From: Ancylobacter dichloromethanicus
Lineage (GTDB): Bacteria > Pseudomonadota > Alphaproteobacteria > Rhizobiales > Xanthobacteraceae
DNA: 64,000 bases
Direction of reading: 5' to 3'
NCBI RefSeq assembly: GCF_018390645.1
Contig: NZ_JAHBGC010000005.1
Coordinates: forward strand, 124,001 to 188,000
Shown here one piece after another: positions 8,959 through 18,802 of this stretch. The notes beneath the pieces were generated by a model. It was not told where the DNA came from, did no database searches, and saw nothing but the letters and a program-made list of their open reading frames with translations. The number at the start of each line of letters is the position of its first letter. Positions within the stretch are counted from its first letter, which is position 1. Both the position numbers and the translations under genes were made by a program.

Positions 8959-9507
8959 ATGCTCGATACCACCACGGAACCACAGGATCGCACGCTGCTG
9001 ATCGTCGATGATGACCGGCCGTTCCTGCAGCGTCTCGCCCGGGCGATGGAGACGCGAGGCTTCATGGTGACGACGGCGGAAACCGTGGCCGACGGCCTTG
9101 CCAGCGTCGAGGGCGGCGCCCCGGCCTATGCGGTGGTCGACATGCGTCTGGGGGATGGCAACGGGCTCGATGTCATTTCCGCCCTCAAGCGCCGCCGCCC
9201 GGAGGCGCGCGGCATCATCCTCACCGGCTATGGCAACATCGCCACCGCGGTGAACGCGGTGAAGATCGGCGCCGTCGACTATCTCGCCAAGCCGGCGGAC
9301 GCCGACGACATCTGCGCCGCGCTGAACGCGCAGGGCGACTATAAGCCCCAGCTGCCGGAAAACCCGATGTCGGCCGACCGCGTGCGCTGGGAGCACATTC
9401 AGCGGGTGTATGAACTGTGCGGCCGCAACGTCTCGGAAACCGCGCGCCGGCTCTCCATGCACCGGCGCACGCTCCAGCGCATCCTCGCCAAGCGCGCGCC
9501 GCGCTAG
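8959..9507 (+). CDS. regA: Redox response regulator RegA (ActR/PrrA family)
   Basis: 182 aa, the size of RegA. I choose ATG 8959 because GGGAAAG sits just before it; ATG 8944 is possible, and the frame is open to 8818. The receiver has D17-D19, phospho-acceptor D61 in VVDMRLGDG and K in LAKPAD. The C-terminus is a Fis-type helix-turn-helix (NVSETARRLSMHRRTLQRIL), nearly invariant in this family. With RegB it controls respiration, carbon and nitrogen fixation and hydrogen metabolism in relatives. Confidence 0.94.
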   Translation: MLDTTTEPQDRTLLIVDDDRPFLQRLARAMETRGFMVTTAETVADGLASVEGGAPAYAVVDMRLGDGNGLDVISALKRRRPEARGIILTGYGNIATAVNAVKIGAVDYLAKPADADDICAALNAQGDYKPQLPENPMSADRVRWEHIQRVYELCGRNVSETARRLSMHRRTLQRILAKRAPR

Positions 9508-9623
9508 GCGAAAGGCTGCCGCCGGCCGGCCGACGCAACGTCATAGGGGAAAGTCCGCTGGCCCCGGGGAGGGCGCGCCTCTAGCTTGGCGATAACCCAA
9601 CGTCAGCGAGCGCCCCCGGACCA

Positions 9624-12353
9624 ATGCCCGACGCCGTTCCCCCCGCCACCGTTCCCCCCGCATCGCCCGCCTTCCACACCACCGACTGGCACGCGATTCC
9701 CCATGAGGAGGCGGCCGGGCGCCTCGGCGTCTCCACCGCCGGCCTGACGCCGGAACAGGCGCAGGCGCGGCTGGCGGAGCACGGCCCCAACGCGCTGCCC
9801 GAGACCGCCGGCCGTTCGCCGCTGACGCGCTTGATGGCGCAGTTCAACAGCGCGCTCATCTATTTCCTGCTTGCCGGCGCGGCGGCGGCGCTGGTCCTCG
9901 GCCATCATGTCGATGCCGGCGTGATCATCGCCGTGGTGCTGGTCAACGCGCTGGTTGGCTTCGTGCAGGAGGGCCGGGCCGAGCAGGCGCTGCGGGCCAT
10001 ACGCGACATGATTTCGCCGCATGCCAATGTCGTGCGGGCCAGCCGGCGCCAGAGCGTCGAGGCCCGCGAACTGGTGCCGGGCGACCTCGTGCTGCTGGAG
10101 GCCGGCGACCGGGTGCCGGCGGACACGCGGCTGTTTCGCGCCCGCGGCATGCTGATCGACGAGGCGATCCTCACCGGCGAATCCGTCGCCGCCGCCAAGA
10201 ACGAGGCGCCGGCGGCGCGGGACGCGGCGCTCGGCGACCGCCATTCCATGGCGTTCTCCGGCACCACCGTCGCGGCCGGGCAGGGAGCCGGCTTCGTCGT
10301 CTCCACCGGACCGCATACCCAGATCGGTCGCATCGGTCGGCTGATCGCCGATGTCGAGCCGCTGGCGACCCCGCTATTGCGGCAGGTGGACGCCTTCGCC
10401 CGCCGCTTCACCTGGCTCGCCATCGCCAGCGCGGCGGCGCTGTTCCTGTTCGCCGTCGCGGTGCGGGGCTATGGCTGGACCGACGCGCTGATGGCGGTGG
10501 TGGCGCTGGCGGTCGGCGCGGTGCCGGAGGGGCTGCCGGCGGTGATCACCATCACGCTGGCGATCGGCGTGCGACGCATGGCCTCGCGCAACGCCGTTAT
10601 CCGACGCCTGCCGGCGGTGGAAACGCTGGGGGCGACTTCGGTCATCTGCTCGGACAAGACCGGGACGCTCACCCGTAACGAGATGACCGCCCGGCGCCTG
10701 GTCGTGGCCGCCGAGGGCGGGCCCGGCGAGATCGCGGTCTCCGGCATCGGCTACGACCCGGACGGCGGGCTGAACTGGAGCGGCGCCGCGCGCGGCGACC
10801 CGGCCGAGGTTGCGGCCGCGCTGCTGCGCTGCGGCCTGCTGTGCAACGACGCGCATCTGCACACCGAGAACGGCGTCTGGCGCGCCGAGGGCGACCCGAT
10901 GGAAGGGGCGCTGGTGGCGCTCGCGGTCAAGGCCGGGCTCAACCCGGCGCTGGAGCGGGGCGCCTTCGCGCGTGAGGACGAGATTCCCTTCGATGCCGCC
11001 TACCGCTTCATGGCGAGCCTCAACCGGGGGCTGCAGGGCGAGGCGCTGGTCTTCGTCAAGGGCGCGCCGGAAGAGCTGCTGAAGCTCTCCGGATCGCCGG
11101 GCGGCGGCGTGTGGGAGGCGGCGCTGGCCCGCGCCGCCGCGCAGGGCGAGCGGGTGCTCGGCTTCGCCATGAAGCGGCTTGCCGGCGCGCCGAAGCGGCT
11201 CGCCTTTGACGATGTGCGCGAGGGCTTCGACTTTCTCGGCCTCATCGGCTTCATCGATCCGCCGCGCCCCGAGGCCATCGCCGCCATCGCCGAATGCCGC
11301 AGCGCCGGTATCGCGGTGAAGATGATCACCGGCGATCATGCGGCGACCGCCGGCGCCATCGCCTGCCAGCTCGGACTGGCCGCGACGCCGGAGGTGGCCA
11401 CCGGCGTCGAGGTCGACGCGGCGTCGGACGGGAATCTGGTGGAGCTGGCGCGGCGCACCGATGTGTTCGCCCGCACCAGCCCGGAGAACAAGCTGCGCAT
11501 CGTGCGGGCGCTGCAATCCACCGGCGCGGTGGTGGCGATGACCGGTGACGGGGTGAACGATGCGCCCTCGCTCAAGCAGGCCGATGTCGGCATCGCCATG
11601 GGCCACAAAGGTACGGAGGCGGCCAAGCAGGCGGCGGAAGTGGTGTTGCTCGACGACAATTTCGCCTCCATCGTCGCCGCGGTGAAGGAAGGCCGCACGG
11701 TCTACGACAATATCCGCAAGATGATCGCGTGGACGCTGCCGACCAATGGCGGCGAGGTGCTGGCGGTGGTCGGCGCCATCCTGTTCGGCCTCGCCATGCC
11801 GATGTCGGCGGCGCAGATTCTGTGGATCAATCTCGCGACCAGCGCCACCCTCGGGCTCGCGCTGGCCTTCGAGCCGACCGAGCCGGGGATCATGCAGCGC
11901 CCGCCGCGCCCGGCCCGCGCCGGGCTGCTGACCCGTTTCATGCTCTGGCGGGTGGTATTCGTCTCGCTGTTGTTCACCCTTGCCGCCTTCGCCATCTACG
12001 GGCAGGCGGTCTGGCGCGGGCAGGAGATGGAGATGGCGCGCACCATGGTGGTCAACACCCTCGTGGTGATGGAGATTTTCTATCTGTTCAATGTCCGCTT
12101 CCTGCATATGACCTCGATCACCTGGCGCGCGGCGCTGGGCACCCCGGCGGTGCTGCTGGCGCTGGCGGCCATCGTCGCCGCGCAGCTCGCCTTCACCTAC
12201 CTGCCGGTGATGCAGGCGGTGTTCGACACCCGTCCCGTCGCCCTGCTCGATGGCGTGCTGATCGTCGCGGTCGGGGTGGCGCTGATGATCGTGCTGGAGC
12301 TGGAAAAGGCGCTGCTGCGCCGTCTCGGCCTGTTCGCGGCCTCCGACATGTAG
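9624..12353 (+). CDS. P2A-type cation-transporting ATPase
   Basis: Inner-membrane ion pump of 909 aa. In order: an N-terminal cation-ATPase domain, the actuator motif TGES (184-187), the M4 motif PEGLP with E302, phosphorylation site D344 in DKTGTLT, the nucleotide domain, the hinge GDGVNDAPSL, and the C-terminal membrane helices. Compared with animal SERCA, the ion-site residues in M4 (E302) and M5 (N708, E711) are kept, as are N736 and T739 in M6. The M6 aspartate is a serine (S740). The ion is therefore uncertain: Ca2+, Na+, Mn2+ or other. No clear ribosome site precedes ATG 9624, and the neighbours give no hint of the substrate. Confidence 0.88.
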   Translation: MPDAVPPATVPPASPAFHTTDWHAIPHEEAAGRLGVSTAGLTPEQAQARLAEHGPNALPETAGRSPLTRLMAQFNSALIYFLLAGAAAALVLGHHVDAGVIIAVVLVNALVGFVQEGRAEQALRAIRDMISPHANVVRASRRQSVEARELVPGDLVLLEAGDRVPADTRLFRARGMLIDEAILTGESVAAAKNEAPAARDAALGDRHSMAFSGTTVAAGQGAGFVVSTGPHTQIGRIGRLIADVEPLATPLLRQVDAFARRFTWLAIASAAALFLFAVAVRGYGWTDALMAVVALAVGAVPEGLPAVITITLAIGVRRMASRNAVIRRLPAVETLGATSVICSDKTGTLTRNEMTARRLVVAAEGGPGEIAVSGIGYDPDGGLNWSGAARGDPAEVAAALLRCGLLCNDAHLHTENGVWRAEGDPMEGALVALAVKAGLNPALERGAFAREDEIPFDAAYRFMASLNRGLQGEALVFVKGAPEELLKLSGSPGGGVWEAALARAAAQGERVLGFAMKRLAGAPKRLAFDDVREGFDFLGLIGFIDPPRPEAIAAIAECRSAGIAVKMITGDHAATAGAIACQLGLAATPEVATGVEVDAASDGNLVELARRTDVFARTSPENKLRIVRALQSTGAVVAMTGDGVNDAPSLKQADVGIAMGHKGTEAAKQAAEVVLLDDNFASIVAAVKEGRTVYDNIRKMIAWTLPTNGGEVLAVVGAILFGLAMPMSAAQILWINLATSATLGLALAFEPTEPGIMQRPPRPARAGLLTRFMLWRVVFVSLLFTLAAFAIYGQAVWRGQEMEMARTMVVNTLVVMEIFYLFNVRFLHMTSITWRAALGTPAVLLALAAIVAAQLAFTYLPVMQAVFDTRPVALLDGVLIVAVGVALMIVLELEKALLRRLGLFAASDM

Positions 12354-12388
12354 GGCGTGCAAGCTCTTCGCCGGGGCCTTGATCACGT

Positions 12389-12412
12389 GCCCGCTCTCAC
12401 GCGAGAGTGGGC
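12389..12412 (+). terminator. Hairpin after the cation ATPase gene
   Basis: GCCCGCTCTC (12389-12398) pairs with GAGAGTGGGC (12403-12412), one G-U pair included, around a 4-nt loop, 35 nt after the stop codon. A likely terminator, without a T tract. Confidence 0.5.
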
Positions 12413-12447
12413 TGCCGCCGCGGCGCGAACGCGGTATCAAGTCTTAG

Positions 12448-13491
<1,044 letters not shown>

Positions 13492-13513
13492 GGGCGGCAC
13501 GAACCTGCGACTA

Positions 13514-13756
13514 TCAGTGGAACATCGCCGCGGGGCGGCCGAGCTGCGGCTCGACCTTCACCAGATTGACGACGGTGAAATCGCCGGCCAGCCGCTCCAC
13601 GGCGTCTTCGATGCTGATCTGCGCCCCGCGTGTGGGTACGCGCCCGGTCAGCGTGATGATGCGCTTGTCGGCGGCGACGCCGACCTCGACATCGGTGCCG
13701 TCCTGTTGGCCTTTCACGGCCTGGCGAAGGCACTGGTAGAATTCGGGATCCTGCAT
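13514..13756 (-). CDS. Small BON-domain protein
   Basis: 80 aa from ATG 13756, which has GGAGG in front of it; a longer reading to 13840 adds a basic stretch that looks non-coding. The protein is essentially one BON domain: KRIITLTGRVPTRGAQISIEDAV, then a VVNLV strand. I see no signal peptide, so it is probably cytoplasmic, unlike OsmY-type periplasmic BON proteins. BON domains bind membranes or small ligands. It is convergent with the aldo/keto reductase, 22 bp apart. Confidence 0.7.
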   Translation of the reverse strand: MQDPEFYQCLRQAVKGQQDGTDVEVGVAADKRIITLTGRVPTRGAQISIEDAVERLAGDFTVVNLVKVEPQLGRPAAMFH

Positions 13757-13820
13757 GGCATCCTCCCGCCTCCGCCGATGAGGCAAATGCATGAAGCCAG
13801 CAGAGCGCGCTTCGTGGTGT

Positions 13821-13846
13821 CCCGCCTTGATCTGCCGCAAGGCGGG
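13821..13846 (-). terminator. Hairpin after the FAH-family gene
   Basis: Perfect 8-bp stem CCCGCCTT (13821-13828) and AAGGCGGG (13839-13846), 10-nt loop, 7 nt after the stop codon on the minus strand. A competing 7-bp stem (13841-13847 with 13857-13863) shares one arm and encloses the stop codon, so only one can form at a time. Confidence 0.55.
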
Positions 13847-13853
13847 CTTGAAC

Positions 13854-14699
13854 TCAGCCCGCCGCGACGGTGCGCTGCTCCTGCACGCCGAGCCCGTCCA
13901 CCGACAGCCGCATGGTCTGGCCGGGCTTCAGATAGACCGGCGGCTTCATGCCGAGCCCGACGCCCGGCGGGGTGCCGGTGGTGATGATGTCGCCGGGCTG
14001 CAGGCCCATGAACTGGCTGACATAGGCGACGATGGTCGGCACGTCGAAGATCATGGTGCGGGTCGAGCCGGTCTGGCGGCGCACGCCGTCCACCTCCAGC
14101 CACATGTCGAGCGCCTGCGGGTCGGGGATTTCGTCGGCGGTTACCAGCCAGGGGCCGACGGGGCCGAAGGTGTCGCAGCCCTTGCCCTTGTCCCAGGTGC
14201 CGCCACGCTCCAGCTGATAGGCGCGCTCGGAGACATCATTGACCACGCAATAGCCGGCGACATGGGTGTAGGAGTCGCTCGCCTCGATATACTTTGCCGG
14301 CTTTCCGATCACGATGCCGAGTTCGACCTCCCAGTCGGTCTTGGTCGAGCCGCGGGGAATCTCGACATTGTCGTTTGGCCCGACGATGCAACTGGTGGGC
14401 TTCAGGAACAGTACCGGCTCTTCGGGTATCGGCATGCCGGCCTCCTGCGCATGGTCGGTGTAGTTCAGCCCGACGCAGACGAACTTGCCGACCCTGCCGA
14501 CGCAGGCGCCGAGGCGCGGGGCGCCTTCCACCGCCGGCAGTGTGGCGGGGTCCATGGCCCGGATACGGGCAAGGGTGTCGGGTAGCAGGGCCTCGCCGGC
14601 GATGTCGTCCACGTGCGCCGACAGGTCGCGCAGCACGCCGGCCGTGTCGAGCAGCCCGGGGCGCTCGCGCCCGAAGTCTCCATAGCGAACCAGCTTCAT
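13854..14699 (-). CDS. Fumarylacetoacetate hydrolase family protein
   Basis: 281 aa, start at ATG 14699 behind GGGAGGA. This is the FAH fold of metal-dependent acylpyruvate and ureidoglycolate-type hydrolases. The metal-site segment is DWEVELGIVIG, with VGLNYTDHAQEAG and PGDIITTGTPPGVG as further family motifs. Close relatives are labelled 2,4-diketo-3-deoxy-L-fuconate hydrolase or ureidoglycolate lyase; the sequence alone does not settle which. It follows the phospholyase gene on the same strand with a 128-bp gap and may be a separate unit. Confidence 0.85.
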   Translation of the reverse strand: MKLVRYGDFGRERPGLLDTAGVLRDLSAHVDDIAGEALLPDTLARIRAMDPATLPAVEGAPRLGACVGRVGKFVCVGLNYTDHAQEAGMPIPEEPVLFLKPTSCIVGPNDNVEIPRGSTKTDWEVELGIVIGKPAKYIEASDSYTHVAGYCVVNDVSERAYQLERGGTWDKGKGCDTFGPVGPWLVTADEIPDPQALDMWLEVDGVRRQTGSTRTMIFDVPTIVAYVSQFMGLQPGDIITTGTPPGVGLGMKPPVYLKPGQTMRLSVDGLGVQEQRTVAAG

Positions 14700-14827
14700 C
14701 GTGCGTCCTCCCAACTGTAGGCACCTTGCGCCGGGCCGGTGCCCTCAGGATCGAGACCTAGCGGCAAAGACGCGGGGCGTCGAGACCGCCGCCGGCGTGT
14801 TGCCGCCTGCGCCGTGAGTGGCATCCG

Positions 14828-16141
14828 TCAGGCCAGGAGTTCTTCCATGGCATCGACCAGCGTGTCGACGTGTTCGGTGGTCACGCATAGTGGCGGCCGG
14901 ATCTTCAGCACATTGCCATAGCGGCCTGCGGCGCCGATGAGGATGCCGTGATGGCGCAGCCCGTTGATCAGCCCTTTGGCGATCTCGGGCGCCGGACCCC
15001 GCTCGGTACCGAACTCGACGCCGACATAGAGGCCCGCCCCGCGCACGGCGGCGATCGGCGCGCGTGCCTGCAGCCGCTTCAGCCTTGCGTCGAGATGGCG
15101 GCCGACGCGGGCGGCGTTGGCGATCAGGCCGTCCTCCTCGATCGTCTCCAGCACGGCGAGCCCGGCGGCACAGGCGGCGGGGCTGCCGGCGAAGGTGTTG
15201 AAATAGCCGAAATCGGCGCAGAAGGCGGAAAGGATCTCCGGCCGGGTGACGACGCCGGCGATGGGGTAGCCATTGCCCATCGGCTTGCCCATGGTGACGA
15301 TGTCAGGCACCACGCCATGACGGGAAAAGCCCCACATGCCCTCGCCGGTGCGCCCGAAGCCCGGCTGAACCTCGTCGGCGATAAACAGCCCGCCGGCGGC
15401 GCGCGCCACCTCGACCGCCGCCTTCAGGAAGCCGGGCGGGTCGGCATAGACGCCATCCGACGAGAAGATGGTGTCGACCAGCAGTCCGGCGAAGCCGATG
15501 CCGTCCGCCTCCAGCGCGGCGATCTCGGCCCGCACCGCGTCGGCGAAGCCCTGCGCCACATCATTGCCGAACAGCGCCGGATCGGGCGCCGGCACCATGC
15601 GCACATGGCGCGGCGGCGCCCCCGTCTTGTAGGAGGAGGGAGAGACCTCGGTCACCGCCGCGGTGTTGCCGTGATAGGCGGTGCGGGTGACGACGATGCC
15701 CTCGCCCCCGCTCACCTTGCGGGCGAGCCGCAGGGCGAAGTCGTTGCTCTCGCTGCCGGTGCAGGTGAGCACGACATTGCTCAGCGCCGCCGGAAAGGTG
15801 GCGAGCAGTTTCTCGGCGTAGTCGTGGGCCACGTCGAACAGATAGCGCGAATGGATGTTGAATTCGCCGATCTGGGCACGAACCGCCTCCACCACCTTGG
15901 GGTGGCAGTGCCCGACGGTGGGAACATTGTTGTAGAAGTCGAGATAGGCCCGCCCGTCCGAGGCATGCAGATAGGCCCCTTCCGCCCGCACGATGCGCAG
16001 CGGCTCGTCATAGAACAGCACCGAGCCGGCGCCGAAGCTGCGCCGCCGGCGCTCCACCAGCGCCGCCACGTCCGGCGCCATCGGGCCGGTGGCATCGGAA
16101 AAGGCATTCAGCGAGAGGATCTGCAATTCCTGGCTCTTCAC
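14828..16141 (-). CDS. Class III PLP enzyme, likely ammoniophospholyase
   Basis: 437 aa, PLP-dependent, class III aminotransferase fold. The Schiff-base lysine is K286 (VTMGKPMGNG) and the PLP aspartate D256 (ADEVQPGFGRTG). The segments NNVPTVGHCHP, SRYLFD, GSESNDFALRLAR and AYHGN resemble human ethanolamine-phosphate phospholyase and 5-phosphohydroxylysine phospholyase more than ordinary aminotransferases. Those enzymes split a phosphorylated amino alcohol into aldehyde, phosphate and ammonia. The preceding gene is an APH-type kinase overlapping by 4 bp, which supports that role. A plain aminotransferase remains possible. Confidence 0.8.
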   Translation of the reverse strand: MKSQELQILSLNAFSDATGPMAPDVAALVERRRRSFGAGSVLFYDEPLRIVRAEGAYLHASDGRAYLDFYNNVPTVGHCHPKVVEAVRAQIGEFNIHSRYLFDVAHDYAEKLLATFPAALSNVVLTCTGSESNDFALRLARKVSGGEGIVVTRTAYHGNTAAVTEVSPSSYKTGAPPRHVRMVPAPDPALFGNDVAQGFADAVRAEIAALEADGIGFAGLLVDTIFSSDGVYADPPGFLKAAVEVARAAGGLFIADEVQPGFGRTGEGMWGFSRHGVVPDIVTMGKPMGNGYPIAGVVTRPEILSAFCADFGYFNTFAGSPAACAAGLAVLETIEEDGLIANAARVGRHLDARLKRLQARAPIAAVRGAGLYVGVEFGTERGPAPEIAKGLINGLRHHGILIGAAGRYGNVLKIRPPLCVTTEHVDTLVDAMEELLA

Positions 16142-17190
16142 GAGGCGACCCTCCCGGCTGAGGTGGCGGAGAGGCCCGCGTCGCGGCCATCCACCTCGTA
16201 GCGATCAAGAAAGACACGGGCGAGTTCGACCGTGCCCCGGGTGTAGCCCTCTCCCATGGCCTGCGCCGTCGGGGTCTCCGCATGCGAGGCGATCCAGGCG
16301 GTGAGCAGCATGCGGCGCAGCATGATGAAGACCGGCAGGATGGCGCAGTCCTCGTCGCTGAGCGGCGCCACGCTGCGATACCCTTCGATCCAGGCCGCCT
16401 GAAGCGCGGGAACGAAGGGTTCGTGCTCGCTGAAGCTGATCGCCGCCGCGAAGTCGTAGAGATACCAGCTGAAGCCGCAATCGTCGAAATCGATCACCGA
16501 GAGCGTCTCACCGTCGACCAGCAGGTTGGCGACCCGCATGTCGGCATGGACCAGACCGAAACGGTCTTCTCCGGTGCCGTAATCGTCCAGAAGCGTGCGC
16601 AGCACCCGCGCGGCGCGCTCAAGCACGGCGCGGCCCGCCGCGTCGAGCCCGAGACCGGCGCGCCAGTCGCCCCAGAGCTGGACCTCGCCCAGCATGGCGT
16701 CGTAGTCCCAGCGCTTGCGCGTGAAGCCCTCGGGCCGCTGCCAACTCCGCGCGTGGCGATGAAGCCGGGCATTGATGGCGCCAAGTTCGCGGAACCAGCG
16801 GGCGAGGTCATCGCCTTCCGCCGGCTCCCGGCCCGCGACCAAATCGAACGCCACGGCGTGGCGGATCGTGCCACCATCGCCGATCTCGGCGATGAGCCTG
16901 CCATCGGTCTGGGGCACCGGGGTCAGGGTCGGCACCACCTTCTCGCGTCCCAGCGCGGCCAGCCAGGCGAGCTCGGACTCGATCTCGTCGCGGCTGTGAT
17001 AGCCGGGCCGGTGCACGCGGAACACCAGCTCGCGGACGGTGGCCGGGTCATGGGCGCGGAAGGTGGCGTTCTCGGAAATGGTCAGCAAATTCAACCGCGT
17101 CTCGGATGACAACCCCCAGCGGGGCAGGGCGGTGCGCAGCCCCGCCTCGAGCCGCGACAGGAAGGCGTCGTCATACATGGGCTGGGTCAT
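16138..17190 (-). CDS. APH-family small-molecule kinase (hydroxylysine-kinase-like)
   Basis: 350 aa phosphotransferase of the aminoglycoside-kinase/choline-kinase fold. The catalytic loop VHADMRVANLLV and the metal-binding segment VIDFDDCGFSWYLYDFA are clear; the N-lobe contains REKVVPTLTPV. It is not expected to be a resistance gene: it sits in a catabolic operon, 8 bp after a DeoR regulator and overlapping the phospholyase gene by ATGA. Hydroxylysine kinase belongs to this fold and pairs with a phospholyase of the next gene's type. Substrate by inference: an amino alcohol. Confidence 0.82.
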   Translation of the reverse strand: MTQPMYDDAFLSRLEAGLRTALPRWGLSSETRLNLLTISENATFRAHDPATVRELVFRVHRPGYHSRDEIESELAWLAALGREKVVPTLTPVPQTDGRLIAEIGDGGTIRHAVAFDLVAGREPAEGDDLARWFRELGAINARLHRHARSWQRPEGFTRKRWDYDAMLGEVQLWGDWRAGLGLDAAGRAVLERAARVLRTLLDDYGTGEDRFGLVHADMRVANLLVDGETLSVIDFDDCGFSWYLYDFAAAISFSEHEPFVPALQAAWIEGYRSVAPLSDEDCAILPVFIMLRRMLLTAWIASHAETPTAQAMGEGYTRGTVELARVFLDRYEVDGRDAGLSATSAGRVAS

Positions 17191-17198
17191 GGCGTGTC

Positions 17199-18008
17199 CT
17201 AGGCGTCGGCGACGGTGATCTCGACCCGCGCCCGCCCGAGCGCGCGCGCGACCGCGCCCTCCGGCGGCTGGTCGGTGACCAGGCGCTGAATCTCGGGAAT
17301 GCGTGCCCAGATCGCCAGCGAGGGCACGTCGAACTTCTTGTGGTCGGACACGATGATGGTTTCCGCCGCACGGTTCATCATCGCCCGGTAGACCCAGGCA
17401 GCGGGGGCTTCGGCGTCGGCGAGGCCGTCCGTGGTGATGCCGGAAACACCGAGAATGGCGCGGTTCACATTGTAGTTCTGCAGGAACTCGGCGGTCTCGA
17501 CCCCGACCATCATGCCCTCGCGGGCGTTGTAGCGGCCGGGGCACATGATGACATCGATGGTCGGGTTGGCCGAGACCACCGTCGCCACCGAGAAGGAATG
17601 GGTGATGACGGTGAGGTCCCGGCACGCGGCGGCCATGCGGCGGGCGACATGGGTGGTGGTGGCGCCGGCGCCGATGGCGATCACTTCCTTCGGCTTGATC
17701 AGCTTCACCGCCGCCGCGGCGATGGCCTCGCGCTCGGCAACCATCAGCCCGTGCCGTTCCGTCACCGAGGGTTCGGAGGCGAAGGGCCGCACCGCCCCGC
17801 CATAGGTGCGGTTGATCAGCCCCTTCTCCCCCAGCTCGAACAGGTCGCGCCGGATGGTCTCGGTTGAGACGTTGAGTTCGGTGGCGAGGTCGCCGACCCG
17901 CAGCGTGGCGGAGGCCCGCATTTCCGCGAGGATGCGCGCGTGCCGCGCCGCCTTGTCGAGGCGCGGGCGGCGCCGGTCGGTCACCGCCATGGCATCGTCT
18001 GTGCTCAT
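17199..18008 (-). CDS. DeoR-family transcriptional regulator (first copy)
   Basis: 269 aa. The N-terminal winged helix reads LRVGDLATELNVSTETIRRD, followed by the typical GLINRTYGGAV wing. A C-terminal sugar-phosphate-sensing domain contains AIGAGATTTHVA and VSDHKKFD. Proteins of this family repress catabolic operons and are released by a phosphorylated intermediate. Here that could be the product of the adjacent kinase. The start at 18008 overlaps the permease stop by ATGA; an internal ATG at 17990 is possible. A likely target is the 22203-22454 region. Confidence 0.9.
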   Translation of the reverse strand: MSTDDAMAVTDRRRPRLDKAARHARILAEMRASATLRVGDLATELNVSTETIRRDLFELGEKGLINRTYGGAVRPFASEPSVTERHGLMVAEREAIAAAAVKLIKPKEVIAIGAGATTTHVARRMAAACRDLTVITHSFSVATVVSANPTIDVIMCPGRYNAREGMMVGVETAEFLQNYNVNRAILGVSGITTDGLADAEAPAAWVYRAMMNRAAETIIVSDHKKFDVPSLAIWARIPEIQRLVTDQPPEGAVARALGRARVEITVADA

Positions 18009-18799
18009 GCGGCGGCCCGCCGGCGCGCAAGGATGCCGACCAGCCCGCCCGCCAGCAGCAGCGCTGCCGCCCCGAGCGTCGCCATGGTGCCGAGCGCCGG
18101 CACCATCGGCGTGTAGCCGGCGACCATCTTGGCGTAGAGCCATTCGGGAATCGTCGAGTCGGCACCGGTCGTGTAGAGCGAGAGCGGGAAGTTGCTCCAG
18201 GATAGCAGGAACGCGAACAGCATTCCCGACCAGATGCCCGGCCACAGCAGCGGCAGCGTCACCTCGCGGAATACCTGGATCCGCGAGCAGCCCAGATCAT
18301 AGGCGGCTTCCTCCAGCGAGGCGTCGAAACCATAGACCTGGATGGCAATGATCAGCGTCACCACCGGCACGATCCACACCATGTGCGCGAACACCGCCGT
18401 CATCCAGCTGGTCTGGATGCCGACCGCGTTGAAGCCGAGCAGCATGGCGAGGCCCAGCACCGGCTGGGGAAAGAAGATCGGCAGCAGGATGAGCTTCTGG
18501 TAGAGCTTGCGCCCCTTCCACTCGTAGCGGGCGAAGGCCAGCGCCCCGAAGGTGGCGATGACGACGGAGAACACCGTCACCAAGAGCGCGATCGAGATGG
18601 AGGTCTTCACGATCATGCCGATCTCGATCGAATCCAGTGTCTTCTGCCACCATTCAGTGGCGTAGGTCCTGATGGGGAAGCCGAAATAGCGGCTCTTGTT
18701 GAAGCTCGCCAGCGCCCCGCAGACGATCGGCAGGTAGATCGCGACGAGGACAAACAGCGTCCAGGCCCAGATGGCCGCCTTGGTTCGCCTGTGTTCCAT
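18005..18799 (-). CDS. ABC transporter permease, PotC type
   Basis: 264 aa with six predicted membrane helices, the first at residues 10-30. The EAA loop reads LEEAAYDLGCSRIQVF, typical of spermidine/putrescine-type (PotC) permeases. It forms the channel with the permease encoded just upstream (3-bp gap) and is overlapped by the DeoR gene. Substrate unknown; the downstream kinase and phospholyase suggest an amine or amino alcohol. Confidence 0.9.
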   Translation of the reverse strand: MEHRRTKAAIWAWTLFVLVAIYLPIVCGALASFNKSRYFGFPIRTYATEWWQKTLDSIEIGMIVKTSISIALLVTVFSVVIATFGALAFARYEWKGRKLYQKLILLPIFFPQPVLGLAMLLGFNAVGIQTSWMTAVFAHMVWIVPVVTLIIAIQVYGFDASLEEAAYDLGCSRIQVFREVTLPLLWPGIWSGMLFAFLLSWSNFPLSLYTTGADSTIPEWLYAKMVAGYTPMVPALGTMATLGAAALLLAGGLVGILARRRAAA

Positions 18800-18802
18800 G
18801 GC

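Noticed and set aside
16138..17190. Aminoglycoside resistance gene
   Set aside because: The fold is shared, but the operon context (importer, DeoR, phospholyase) and the absence of any mobile element point to catabolism.
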